Numbered from the stretch's first letter, positions 40,429 through 51,565 are shown. The stretch: DNA of 64,000 bases from Gnetum montanum (GCA_015680685.1 MNCI01026285.1:217473-281472); one strand, 5' to 3'. The notes: generated by a model from the sequence alone, not told the origin. Numbers and translations: made by a program.

Positions 40429-40434
40429 AAAAAC

Positions 40435-42166
40435 TATAGCGACCAAAAACATTAGCGGTTGGAAGAACGCTGGGGGTCGGCAGACGCGATAGTTCCAACC
40501 CTGTATCAACGGGAGGGTGATGTTGGATGCGTGCAGACATGGGGTGCCCTGAATAGTCTGGTTGATCAGATAGGAACTTACATCAGCATCAATATAGCCT
40601 TTTGCAACATAAATAATGCGAAATGCGAGATAATGCATAAGGATAAATGAAGAAGGGAAGAAACTGTAAAAATGTGACAGCAATACGAAATAATGATTAA
40701 AGGTGAATAAAATAGAAAATAATGTAAAGAAGTGAGATAGCGAATGAGAGATAAAGTAAAGTATGGTTAGAAACATGCACTACTCCAAAGCTACAAACTT
40801 GTTCGATTAGGGTGGATACAATTGACTGAATAGTGTGACGGAGTGCAGAAGTCCCGAGAGTAACCGAGGCGTGCCAAAAAAAAGAAAGAGCTATGCGCTT
40901 GGACGTGGACTTCATGTACAAATGATGTGGGGTTCTACCAAGGTGGTAGAATGGAGATGGGGATCTTATGCTAGCTGAGAGAGACTCTCTGTTTACAGTG
41001 TTAGATAGATGACTTTGATTATTACAATGCCAGTGAGAGGGAAAATCTTTGTTTCAGAATTTCAAAGTTCCCACTACTTGGAAGCTGTTCGCTTCTAGAA
41101 AGATGTGAACTCTTTTGAAATTTCCAACTTTAAAAATCACTAAATTTTCCAAATTTCGGGTCTTTTTTTTAGCCAAAATTGCAGACCTATTATATGCTGT
41201 TTGCCCAGATATTTATAGGGATGAAGGTAAGCAAAAAGGGGCGATTTGAATGCTATGTGCTGTAAGCTTGTTTTATCTTATTGGTGCTACTCGAGCCATT
41301 TGTGACCATTGGGCTTACAAGACCATTGCGATGTGAGCCTGCCATGTAATAATTGTGATCTTACTATGCTGTAATCATGCCATCAGCGTCTGGAGATGTG
41401 TGCCAATGGTCCGATTAGGTGGAGTGCATTGATGTTGCACAACCACCTGTATGCCTCGCTATGCTTTGTGAGGTAGCCTGCTTAGCATAGCGTAGCACCT
41501 TGTCGTGCATCCTACCATATGTCACATGCTTGCTATGCTATGCTACACTACGTAGTGTAGCAATTTGCCTTAGTCATGAAAGTTTTGCTGATTTGCAAAC
41601 CATTCTCCTACGATGCTAGTTTTGCGAACTTTGTTGATTCCGCCTTTCAAACTACCTTTTGTCTCTTCTGCAGGATTGCTATGCCTTGCTGCACCATGTA
41701 GCTCAGTGTAGCGTAGCAGCAGACATAGTCTGCTGCTTCTTGACGGAAAGGGACATCACTGCAAAACTCGAAATTGGGCAAGGGGAGTGGGTAGTGAAGT
41801 TGTTGCTATGCTATGCTGTGGGACATTGTGTACCGTAGCACTTCGTTCTACCATTGTTTTCTGAAGCTTGCTACGCTACATAGCGTAGTAGGCTTCATGA
41901 CTTAGAAAACTTGCCGAACTATTTCTTGTGCATCCAGGATGCTACCATCGATTCTGCATACTATTTATAAGTAGGCTGCCAGCTGTTTAGCCTACTTTGG
42001 TGTGTGGGTAGGATGGTATAGAACCTGTCCATGCTCAAAGTAGAAAATTTGCTGAACTGGCCGACTTGGACTCAGAATGTTCTTCTCCTGATGAACTGCC
42101 ATAGTGCTGTGCAGACTGTAAGAGCCTAGTGAGGCCAGGATTACCCTACATTTTTAGGGTGTTTCA
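40435..42166 (-). repeat. Copy 3 5' LTR
   Basis: The pair of 23985-25737. TATAAATA on the minus strand at 41210-41217. It starts TATAGCGACC and ends AGGGTGTTTCA on the plus strand. Confidence 0.9.
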
Positions 42167-42188
42167 CCTCCTTCTAGCACCAAAAAAC
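42167..42188 (-). other. Rest of copy 2 primer-binding site, next to TSD of copy 3
   Basis: CCTCC at 42167-42171 duplicates 23980-23984. On the minus strand TGGTGCTAGAAGGAGG matches the family primer-binding site with one C-to-T change. Confidence 0.7.
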
Positions 42189-43845
42189 TATAGCAACCAA
42201 AAACATCAATAGAGAAAATGATCATGCTAAGGGATTCATGGTCATGATACAGACCTAATCCTATCCCTATCTAAAGGGCCATCATTGGAAGGGGGGGGGG
42301 GGGGGGGGGGGTGGCAAATAGAGGTGGAGCACCTAGGATAGTCTTGTCGATCGAACCGAGACCTACAAAGTATTTTAACAAATGAGTGTTAGGGGTTCAC
42401 ATAGTATTTTTGGAGGTACTGGGGCCAACTAAGCCCAAGCATAGTAGGGTTTCTCAATGTGAGAATGATAATGCAAATGTGAAAATATGTGCAAAATAGT
42501 GAAAGAAAATGTAAGTTTAATACTAAATGCCAAAAAAAAGCTTGAAAATGTAAAGGAGTTTGAGAGAGGAAGAATGTCACCTCCCTAAGTGGGAGGAGCA
42601 TAGCAATTGTAAGGAAGAGGTGAGGAGGTACGCAACGTATAGATAGGTGTAGTAAGTAGTGTAGTCATAGTCTCTAGGGTGTTTAGGCAATGAAAAATTG
42701 ATGTCCACCATGAAGTCTGTGCCTACTAGGTTGGCTCTCCTGATGTCCTATGAGCTACAATGTGCTATGATGCTGAGTGGTGTGCAAAGCTATTGCCAAG
42801 GTGCAAAGAGCTTTTGAGGTGTGAGGTGCTCCAAATGCTTCAAATGCCAAATGATGCTTAGATTTTTCAAGCCATCCTTTTGATTTTCTCACCCCTAAAA
42901 TGTGAAGCATAGAGGTATTTATAGGGTTAAGGTTGATGTAATGTGCGGATTGGGCATCACATGGCATGAGGGTAGTTGGGGCTACACTAGACCCAACTAT
43001 GCTCCCATTGGAACAACTAGTGCTATGATCTAGTGTGCTCCAATGGACTCCAAGAGGTTGTAGGATGATGACTATGATACCAAGACTACATGTACTAGAG
43101 TTGAAAAGACCACAATGTACCTACAAATAGTGCAACATAATGCAATTTGGAAGCTATGCTTTGGGACTATGCTCTCCCCTCTTTGGAGTGGGGTCAAGTG
43201 TAGGTACAATTTGGGGACAAGTGGGTATTGTAAAAGAGATGCAAACTATTGATCCTACATGCCAAATAAGTGTTGAGGTTGAGATGAAGGCTAGTGTTGT
43301 AGTTTGGAAGCTTTTGAAGGCTGTCTTGCATTGCTACACTAGCTACACTCTAGAGCATAGCTTAATAGTTAGGAAAATTCTACAAAAATTGAAGTATAGT
43401 GCTAGCTATGTTAGCTATGCTCTAGAGTGTAGCAAGGGAAAGTGAGAGTGTAGTACTAACACTTAGAAAAAATTTGGAAAAACTTACAGTCCTCATCTAG
43501 GCTACGTTAGCTACCCTCTGGAGCATAGTAGGAGGGGTAGCCCTAGAAGTTAGAAAACTTGTCAAACTATTTCTTCCATTTCAAGTTAGCTTGATAGCTC
43601 CTAGCTTGACACTTAGGAAAACTAGCCACTGACATGTATGTTATGCTGACTATGCTCTAGAGTGTAGCAAGGAGAATGGAAGCATAGCACAACACTTAGA
43701 AAATTTTTTGCAACTACTATTGACACTTAGAAAATTTTGCAAATATAGCTTTGTGCTGCATGCTACATTGACTACACTCTTGAGCATAGTCCTAGCAGTT
43801 GAAGCATGGGCCAAACACTTAAAAAAAATTTGCCTTATGTTTTCA
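42189..43845 (-). repeat. Copy 2 5' LTR
   Basis: The pair of 6028-7699. It starts TATAGCAACC (G-to-A against TGTAGCAAC). TATAAATA on the minus strand at 42916-42923. Palindromes such as CTACACTCTAGAGCATAG occur between 43340 and 43790. About 70 bp near the high-coordinate end are missing against the other LTR. A run of 21 G lies at 42291-42311. Confidence 0.85.
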
Positions 43846-45081
43846 AGGAGATCCTCCAAAGAGGAGATAGATCTTCAAGGTACTACATGGTACTAGTCTA
43901 GTGCCTTGCTAGTGAATGACATGGAAAACATGCATATGATGACATGTGGCCATGCTTGCAATAGCAAATACATCAACCTAAATGTAACTAGATGTGTGTT
44001 TGGGTTCCCCTCACTGTTGTATTTTGTGAACTTAGGCAATGAGACCTTGGCTAAGAGAGTTAGTAGTGGAACCACAGGACTAATAGGGTTGTCTTGGTAA
44101 AAGTGCAACACTTTGACAGTTTTGAAGGAGGTGGCCTTGAGTCACTTCACCTTTTCCGTGAGGCTTTGAATCATATAGAATACCTGGTCTAAATTAGGAG
44201 AAATTCCAATCTACTATTCTAGTTATGCAACATGTTGATGGACTAATTGTATGGTCCATGGCCTTGTTGCAAGTTGCAAAATCATCAAATGGGCTTGATG
44301 TGTAGGCCATGCTATAGTGACAGTGATTGGGGTAGGTGCCGCATACATGGTTTGGGTCAATGCCAAGGGTACTGATGAGACAAGCAAGATGTAGGATGCC
44401 TGAGTTACATGAGGCTTAGAGATAGGCCCTATGTGGAAGTGTGGTCAATTTGATGTGGTTGTGTTTGGTGGAAATGGCTAGACAAGTGGTAGTGATTCCA
44501 CAAAGGGAAAGCTAAAAGGAGCTAGCACATCAAGATGTGGCTGGTGTGTTGCTGTAATGGGTGTTGACCTATATGGTGATGTTGATGCTAGGATCATTTC
44601 AATGAAAATGGGTGAGTGGAACTATGGAAGAGATAGTCTTGGGATCACTTATTGAAAGATAGTATGGAAGGAGCCATCATGCTTGGAGTGAGCTTCAAAC
44701 TCATCCTCTTCTTCTTGCAAAGATTCTTCATAGTATGTACCTACTTCATGCTCACTTATTCAAATGAGCTAGGCTAACATCTAATAGTAGGGCTCTGTGA
44801 GTGGGATCATGTCAAGTGAGGAGGGCATGTACTTTTATTCATTCCAATGGATAAGTTCATAGCCTTGCTTTGTTTCCATATCCAAGTGGTCTACACATGC
44901 CTTTTCTTGAATCTCTACAAAAATGAAGTTGAATTATTCATCACTTAGCATGGTGTACTCTGGGTCTTGCCCATGTAGCCTAAGGAATTGCCTTGGCTAT
45001 GCTATTATAGGGTTTCCAAGGTTGTCAATCCTAGTCTCTTGTTGGATGGGTAGGATCACAAGTATGCTTGGGATTAACATT
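43846..45081 (-). pseudogene. Copy 1 gag, 5' part, decayed
   Basis: This is the 5' continuation of the gag cut at 6022. The minus strand gives FTKYNSEGNPNTHLVTF and AWPHVIICMFSMSF (44050-43920), which match KYNGETDPNTHLITF and AWPHSILRVFPMSL of copy 4. The N-terminal part is a stop-ridden Q/P-rich region. The start near 45081 is a guess by alignment. Confidence 0.75.
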
Positions 45082-45507
45082 GAAGGATATTTAGAAATCA
45101 TAAATGTAGATCAAGTTGCAAGAGGGGAAGGAAAAAGGATTGTTGATTGTGAAAATTACAAACTTTGATGACTACACTGTCTATGCTAAGAGTTGACTAC
45201 ACTCTACACTGAGGGCCAACTATGCTCTCTACATTGAGAGCTAACTATGATCTCATTGAAAACATTAAGAATTTGGCTAACTATGGGAATGTGTGCTTTG
45301 GGGTTGCTACATGGGATTCTAGGGAAACTAACAATAGGGTTTAGTCTACACCAACTAGTTAGTAGACAACACTTGCACTGTCCTAAGATCTAGCTACTAT
45401 TGTGCATATAGTAGGTTCACAGGGGTGTTACAATCTATACTAGACTAAATCCAGTAATGGATTTTGAAAAAGAAAATGATTATAGCCCTCCTTATAGTGC
45501 CAGAAAC
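45082..45507 (-). other. Copy 1 leader and primer-binding site
   Basis: It contains CTATGCTCT-type words (45165-45260) and one unit of the leader repeat found six-fold in copy 3 (45305-45360). The primer-binding site, TGGCACTATAAGGAGGGC on the minus strand, is at 45485-45502. Confidence 0.6.
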
Positions 45508-45725
45508 TATAATGATAAAAAATGTTGGTGACTGGAACATTAGAGTCAATAGGCACATAGCCTAACCCTGAATCCATGTGAGGGCCTATTGGAGGTAGAG
45601 ATAGGATGTCCCAAATGGTTTTGTTAATCAAATAGGAACTTAACAAATGTAATTGGGGTAAGGTGTGGTTAGTCATAGTACTAATAAAAAATGGCACTAA
45701 GTGTTCAAATAGTGTCAATGGTGTT
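45508..45725 (-). repeat. Copy 1 5' LTR, downstream fragment
   Basis: It begins TATAATGATAAAAAATGTTGG, like the TATAGCGACC start of copies 2 and 3, and is cut at GTGTT (45721-45725) by copy 4. The LTR resumes at 61890. Confidence 0.8.
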
Positions 45726-46949
45726 TGTACCACCTGAAATCATCGGTCCCCGGCTGGAAGGAAAAACAGAGACCGCGGGATCGCAGGACGAGCACAAATG
45801 ACCCTACCTTCGCCCAAGGGCATGCTGGAATGCACAAAGGTAGGGTACCTTGGGTGGTCCGCACGCGGATCAGACAAGGATTTCCCCGAGCGCCACCGAA
45901 GTGTTATACGCTGGGTTATACGTAAACTGTATAACGGGCGTAAAACGGAGCGAACAGTGAAAACAGGGTGTAAACAAAGTGTAAACAACGTAATAGTGAA
46001 AGCAGGGCATAAACAAAGTGTGAACAGCGTAACAGCGTAAACGAGGCGTATACAGCGTAAACAGTGTGAGCAGGGCGTAGATAGTGTAAACAGAGCGTAA
46101 AGCGTAAACAGGGTTTAAACAGGGTGTAAAGTGTATACAGCGTAAATAGAGCGTAGACAGCGTAAAGCGTAAACAAGCGTAAACAGGAATAGTATGAACA
46201 CAGCGTAAACTAAAATTGTAAACTGTATTGTAAAGTGAAAATGTAGTGCACCGGTCTAACGCAGTTGACACAAGGCAGACGTAAAGCCCCGGTGGGTGCA
46301 GGGAGGCGGCTGGTTTGCACGGTAGGCGGAGCATAAAGACTATGCTCGACGTACAGGACTTCTAGCGTATGAGGGTTTCAAGCTCTGGTTTTGCAGCGTA
46401 ATTGCTCTGGGTCTGCTCTGATAGATTTTTGCCAACCTTTGAAAACACGAAAAACTGGGCTTTTTATAGGGGAAGGGTTACCGGGAAAATCGGGTTGGGA
46501 GACACGTGGCATGTCGACCGAGTGCATACAATTTAGAAACATGGTATACGCTGGGCGTATACGCTACATCAGGCCAGCGTATACGCTGGGCGTATATGCT
46601 GGACTTGCTGGGCATGTGAACTTGGGTGGACGCTGGGCGTATACGCTGATGGATGTTGGCGTATACGCTGGGCGTATACGCTGGGCGTATACGCTGTTGA
46701 ATGCTAGCGTATACGCTGATGGATGCTGGCATCGACTTGCTTCAATTCTTGCTCCCGTTGCACCTGCTGAGCGTACATGTGAGGCGTGTACGCTGGGCAT
46801 AGACGCTGGCACAACACTTGGTAAAAATCGAGTGTTTCGATCCTCAAAACCGCCAGGTGACTTCAAATGTAGCTAACGTCGTCTGCGGGTCACGGAGATC
46901 TGCTCCTTATTGGACAAGTGCTAAACTCAAAATTTTTTGTGGTGTTTCA
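45726..46949 (-). repeat. Copy 4 3' LTR
   Basis: The pair of 60659-61889. It starts TGTACCACC and ends GGTGTTTCA on the plus strand. A TATAAAAA box on the minus strand lies at 46461-46468. Upstream of it (46548-46800) is an array of GCGTATACGC palindromes. The transcribed side (45890-46210) has many GCGTAAACAG words. ORFs read through these repeats are low-complexity artefacts. Confidence 0.92.
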
Positions 46950-47940
46950 TTGGCCCCTCTTTGTTGACGCTTGGAGGAATCGACCCGAGAAGCGTCGACA
47001 AAGAAGCGCAAAACACCACAAGCAACTTGATAAAAGATTTGTCCCTTGCCACTTGACTAGACATCATCGTATCGTGTTTAGTAGTGTATGGGATTGAGAA
47101 AGATGAGATTGGTAGCTGTTAGGAGAGAAGGGATTGTAGGGATTGGCGACTGCCCAAGGGATCATGCTGGGGAAATGGGATGCTCGGGTGTGCGGCATGC
47201 CGGTCCTCGTCGATAGCCACTTTTTGGCAGACTCGGAATTCAGGCATGCGATGCGCGTCCTTTGGCGGAACCGTGCTCTTGGTTAGTGTTCAAGTGAGCT
47301 GGTTGTCGATGCCAAAGCCACAGGGTGATGTTTTGCATTCTTTGGAGGAACATCACCCTTCTTTGGGGAAACTGTAAGCGACGTGCCAAAGCCATGCAAC
47401 AGAATGTTTCTTGATTGTTTTTGGCATGAGTACCTATTTTTAAGACCGATGCCTTCCCGCCTGGGGCTTGTATGGGAAGTGCCAAGGGTCCCATTTTTTT
47501 TTGTGACTTTCTCTTGTACTCATATGCTCATATTGTGTTTTGTGTGTTGCGACTGCTGTAATGTTTTGCAGTGTGCCATAGTTTGGTGAACAGATAGTGA
47601 ATTTTCGGGGAATGGGAATGTACGGGTTAACGGTTTGATTTAGTATTGCAAGGTGGATTGATGGACATTGCCTCATCTTGTTGCCTACGATGAAATGCAC
47701 TCTCGTATGAGAACTTCTGAGCGTCATCCTGTAAACATAGCTCCAAGGAGACAAGAAAACCATGAGTGAATAAATGAGCTTAGATTTAAACTGCTGCAGG
47801 TGAACAAAAATATTTGGGGTGATTCTGAGTAGTGAGTGCGAATGTCAACGACGCTGATGAGATTGTGTGCCGATGAGGGATGTAATGATTCTGATGAATG
47901 AATATGGCTATGGAGTGAAGGGTTGGAGATGAACGTGCCA
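46950..47940 (-). other. Copy 4 polypurine tract and 3' region
   Basis: On the minus strand ACAAAGAGGGGCCAA abuts the LTR (46950-46964). The rest contains short ORFs on both strands without homology to the other copies. I see no supported gene. Confidence 0.55.
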
Positions 47941-48345
47941 GTTTACAGTCTTGATGGACTATCATGGGTTAGTTTTGTGTCGTAACCCGTTGGACATTGC
48001 CCGTTTAGCGTCTTGGTGGACGGTACGTTGCCAGTTTTGAGTCTTAGCGGACCATGCAGAGGCAAGCTAGTTTATAGTCTTAGCGGACTCTGATGGTTCT
48101 GACGGTGACATTTTACTGTCATGCCAGGAGGATGCTAGTTTATCGTCATTGCAGACACTGTGGGGTATTAGTTTATTGTCATAATACCAGGACAATGGTG
48201 GTGTCAGTTTTAAGTCATAACCCAAGACTTGGCGTGTGGTATCAGTTTATAGTCATAATCCAGGACTTATATGTGGTATCAGTTTATAGTCGTGATTCCA
48301 GGACTTCTCTATGGTATCAGTTTATAGTCGTGATTCCAGGACTAA
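47941..48345. repeat. Hairpin-unit array downstream of integrase (copy 4)
   Basis: About 12 units. Arms seen: AGTC/GACT, TGTC/GACA, CGTC/GACG, TTGTC/GACAA, AAGTC/GACTT. Each is preceded by AGTTTA or AGTTTT. Loops are 6-11 nt. This is the clearest array for co-varying stems. Confidence 0.88.
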
Positions 48346-48364
48346 CACGTACCTGAGCTCAAAT

Positions 48365-49474
48365 TTATGTATAAAATGGTTTTAGGAACAAGTGATTGGT
48401 TGGATTTGCAAATTCTTTTCCGTCCATGTTAGCTAACTTGAAAGCTCCGTTGTCAAATGCTTTGATGACCAGGTAGGGCCCTTCCCAGTTGACTGAGAAT
48501 TTATCTAGGTGTTCTCGAACAGCCTTAAGCACGAGGTCTCCTTCTTTGATGGGGCGCTTACGAACGTCATGCCAATGTTGTTGCCGCTGTTGTTTTTGGT
48601 ACCATTCGATCTGATCAAGTGCGCGTACGCGCTCCTCCTCCACCGAGTCTAGGTCAATGATGCGTAGATCATTGTTTTGCTCATTGTCGAGGAGTCCGAA
48701 AAGTGTGATCCTTAGAGATGGTACCTGTAATTCCAAAGGTAACACAGCTTCTGAACCGTAAACAAGACTGTACGGAGTTTTACCTATCGAGGTCCGGTGT
48801 GTAGTACGGTATGCCCACAATGCATATACCAGTTGTTCGTGCCATCTTCGTTTGCTTTGGACAAGCATCTTTTTGAGTATTGTGATGATTTTCTTATTTT
48901 TTGCTTCTGCCTACCCATTACTCTGAGGATAGTAAGGGGATGAAAACGAATGTTTGATCCCTAGACTATCACAAAATGTTTTGGTCTCGGCACTGCTAAA
49001 TTGTGGCCCATTGTCAGTGATGATTATCATGGGAATGCCAAAACGGGTCACAATGTTTTCGAGGATGAAGTGGCACACGTGTTTAGAAGTAGTTTTTTGA
49101 AGGGGCGCAAATTCTACCCATTTTGTGAAATATTCGGTTACCGTTATGATAAAACCATGCCCGGTGGAAGATGTGGGTGTTATCGGGCCTATAAGGTCCA
49201 ATCCCCACTTTTGGAAGGGCCATGTGATCTGTGTTGTGTGTAACTCATTTGGTGGGATATGGATTAGATTACTGTGTTTTTGACAAGTACTACATGTTTT
49301 GACCTTGGACAGACAATCGTACTCCATGTGTGGCCAGTAGAGGCCTAAGAATCTTATTTTGGTTGCCATTGCCTTCGGTGCAATGTGTCCCCCGCATATT
49401 CCGTCGTGTACTTGTTCAGCAATTGTTTGGGCTTCGGTACTATTGACACATGTCAACAGTATGCCTTCATAGGA
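48365..49474 (-). pseudogene. Copy 4 integrase
   Basis: Continuous with the RT frame and interrupted by two stops (TGA near 49473 and TAG near 48909, where relatives have R and Q). Order: an H-H-C-C zinc-binding region (HDGICGGH ... CSTC, 49400-49280), the catalytic core with WGLDLIGP, ITDNGPQFSS and, after the SNG, the Glu of AEAKNK, then a C-terminal module with VNWEGPYLVIKAF. It would insert the cDNA into the host chromosome. There is no chromodomain after the GPY module, as expected for Tat. It ends TAA at 48367-48365. Only point stops disable it. Confidence 0.9.
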
Positions 49475-51055
49475 TCAGTGACATAATGTGTCTCCTATTA
49501 GTGTGTATTGTCTAGAACATTTGCGTACTGCGTCCTTTTGTGCATTTGTTAAATGTTGTGGCGTTTCTCTGCGCAGAAGATATTCCTTTATGTCATCGTA
49601 CCATTCATTAGCGTGTGTTGTATTGACAGATGCGAGTGGCAGCATTTCGAGAGTATGGGTTATGGGTTCGGCACAACTGGTTACGGAGCTTGGTAATGCG
49701 TGAAACATGTCGGGGGATATGTTTAAGGCCAAGGTTGCTAATGCGTCTGCAATGGTATTGTCATTCCTGGAGACGTGTTGGACATCGACGCTTTCGAATC
49801 GTTTAAGTAGGTGTTTAGCCAAATCATAGTATGGTTGTAAGTGTTGTGCTTTACATGTATAGATGTTTGTGACTTGGTTTACGACTAGTTGTGAGTCCCC
49901 TCTGACTACAAGCCGTGTAATGTTCGAAGCTAGTGCGGCCGCGAGACCCCTAAGGAGGCCTTCATACTCTGCTATGTTATTAGTACAATAAGAATTGAAA
50001 TGGTAAGAAAAAGGTTTAATTTCCCTAGAGGGGTATGTGATTACAGCGGTAGCACTTCCTCCTTGAGAGGTGGATGCTCCATCAAAGTTTAGAATGGCAT
50101 CGTAGTTATCTGGTACCACATTTATTACATTTACATTTTCGTCTGGGAATTCGGGTTCTATTGTACCTAGATCTTGTGTTGGCGATGTAGTCATTTGATT
50201 TGCTATGGCTTGGCCTTTGACTGATGATTGTGCCANATCTTGTTTCTGGCAAAGCATAGACGCGATTGATGATTCTGATGTGGCCAGGTAGATGTAAAAC
50301 GGCTTGTCGTTTTTGGGTGGGTACGCCGTGGGTAGTCGAGCGAGCACCGTTTTAATGTTGTCAAATGCTTCTTGGCACTGTGGGGTCCATTCAAAATGGA
50401 CATTTTTGCATAGTAGGTGGTTCATAGGTGTTAGTTTTTCTGTCAATTTTTCTATGAACCTCCTGATGAACTGTAATCGACCTTGTAGCCCTCGAAGTTC
50501 AGTTAGGTTGCTAGGCGATTTCAGGTTTGTAATGGCCTTAACCTTATCGGGGTCTACCCGTATCCTTGCTTCTGAGGTTACGAATCCAAGCAGTTTACCT
50601 GTCCTGACACCGAAGACGCATTTCTTTAGGTTAAGCCTTAGTTCGTATTTTAGACAACGTTTTAACACTAAGTCTAGATCCTATACGTGTTGTTCTGACA
50701 TTTTTGATTTAACCACTATGTCATCCATGTAATCATTGAGTGAATGTAAGATGTAATCGCTGAAGATGTATGTCATCACCCTTTGATATGTGGCCCCAGC
50801 GTTCTTGAGACCGAAAGGCATCATCGTGTAACAAAAGGTTCCCCAAGGTGTCATAAAAGTGGTTCGGAGCTGATGTTCTGGATTAATACGTATCTGGTTA
50901 TATCCCGAGAACCCATCCATAAAAGATAACAGGGCATGCCCAGCGGTTGAATCAATTAGTTGATCAATGCTAGGTAAGGGGAAGTCATCTTTTATGGTTG
51001 CAATAACTAACGGCTTAGTTAAGTGCTTGCAATCCATTAGGCTAGTTCCTGTCAA
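49475..51055 (-). pseudogene. Copy 4 reverse transcriptase, RNase H and archaeal-type RNase H, truncated at the RT N-terminus
   Basis: RT begins only at KDDFPLPSIDQLIDS; the upstream WVSNIVVVSKK and CIDFQDLNK motifs of copy 3 are absent and replaced by unrelated residues. The catalytic Y-M-D-D is at 50720-50731. The connection and start of RNase H follow (FEWTPQCQEAF, KPFYIYLA). At 50236 a single N joins KQD to AQSS, skipping about 90 residues that copy 3 retains (the PVYYLSHALIAYEEKYNE part). The second RNase H runs about 50090-49700 (NFDGASTSQGG, TNNIAEYEGLLRG, GDSQLVVNQV, NTIADALATL), typical of the Tat lineage. One in-frame stop near 50679. Confidence 0.9.
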
Positions 51056-51139
51056 TAAATAGAGAGCCTGGTAAGATAGCGACGGTCATTTTATGTCTTT
51101 TGGCAATTTTTAGTGTATATGCATGACAGTGGATTAACG

Positions 51140-51260
51140 TGATAGTGAAACGGCAGTTTATTGCCTTACCGGGCAACGAACGGCAGTTTAATGCCTTACC
51201 GGGTAACAAACGGCAGTTTAATGCCTTACCAGGCAACGAACGGCATTTTAATGCCTTAAT
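51140..51260. repeat. Hairpin units upstream of pol (copy 4)
   Basis: Four near-perfect direct units of about 31 bp, CGGCAGTTTAATGCCTTACC plus GGGCAACGAA. The arms TGCC/GGCA flank a 6-nt loop. Confidence 0.88.
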
Positions 51261-51406
51261 TTTGCATTTTATCTAGTTTATGCATGTAATTTTTATGTAT
51301 TTTTCAAAAATTTAAGGAAAATCTGAAAAAGCACGAAAAACGAGGTAAAAAGCAAGAAAAACGGAGGGCGGCGGCGGCGTCAGTGTCAGCGTCGGCATCA
51401 GCGGGC

Positions 51407-51414
51407 TATAAAAA
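51407..51414 (+). promoter_or_regulatory. TATA box of the copy 4 opposite-strand gene
   Basis: TATAAAAA in a C/G-rich context, 159 bases before the chosen ATG at 51566. The intervening leader carries four or five AGCGTAGACGCCGAG repeats, the same motif family as the LTR palindromes. It supports an independent plus-strand promoter inside the element. Confidence 0.6.
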
Positions 51415-51565
51415 GGGGAAAAGGGGCTTCATTTGTCATTTGCATTCTGAGCGTGAGCGTGAATTGCGGCCGAACCCCAGCGTAGACGCCGAGCGAAACC
51501 CCAGCGTAGACGCCGAGCCAAACCCCAGCATAGACGCCAAGAGAGAACATAGCGTAGACGCCGAG

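Larger units (their letters stand above)
23985..42166 (-). mobile_element. Copy 3: Tat-type LTR retrotransposon inserted in copy 2
   Basis: It is bounded by LTRs at 23985-25737 and 40435-42166. Both flanks are CCTCC (23980-23984 and 42167-42171), a perfect TSD. Length 18,182 bp. Both LTRs begin TATAG rather than TG on the plus strand and end in GTGTTTCA. CG content and coding state are intermediate between copy 2 and copy 4. The integrase C-terminus appears deleted. Confidence 0.92.
6028..43845 (-). mobile_element. Copy 2: Tat-type LTR retrotransposon inserted in copy 1 gag
   Basis: It is bounded by LTRs at 6028-7699 and 42189-43845. The flanking 5-bp sites are AAGAG (6023-6027) and AGGAG (43846-43850), a TSD with one mismatch. 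Without copy 3 and its TSD it is about 19.6 kb. Order on the minus strand: 5' LTR, leader, gag-protease (23496-19880), opposite-strand gene (15418-18840), pol (13162-9690), 3' region, 3' LTR. It is strongly CpG-depleted and full of stops and frameshifts. Confidence 0.88.

Noticed and set aside
6028-43845. Tandem elements sharing LTRs
   Set aside because: LTR types pair as 6028/42189, 23985/40435 and 45726/60659 with their own TSDs, and copy 1 gag continues across copy 2, so nesting explains the order.
45740-46866. ORFs rich in Y-T-P-S-V-Y-A repeats on both strands
   Set aside because: They are translations of GCGTATACGC repeats in LTRs and the same occurs in any frame; no coding evidence.
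51383-51565. Earlier ATG at 51383 as start of the opposite-strand gene
   Set aside because: It lies upstream of, and its frame runs through, the TATAAAAA box and the leader repeats; the ATG at 51566 follows them at a plausible distance.
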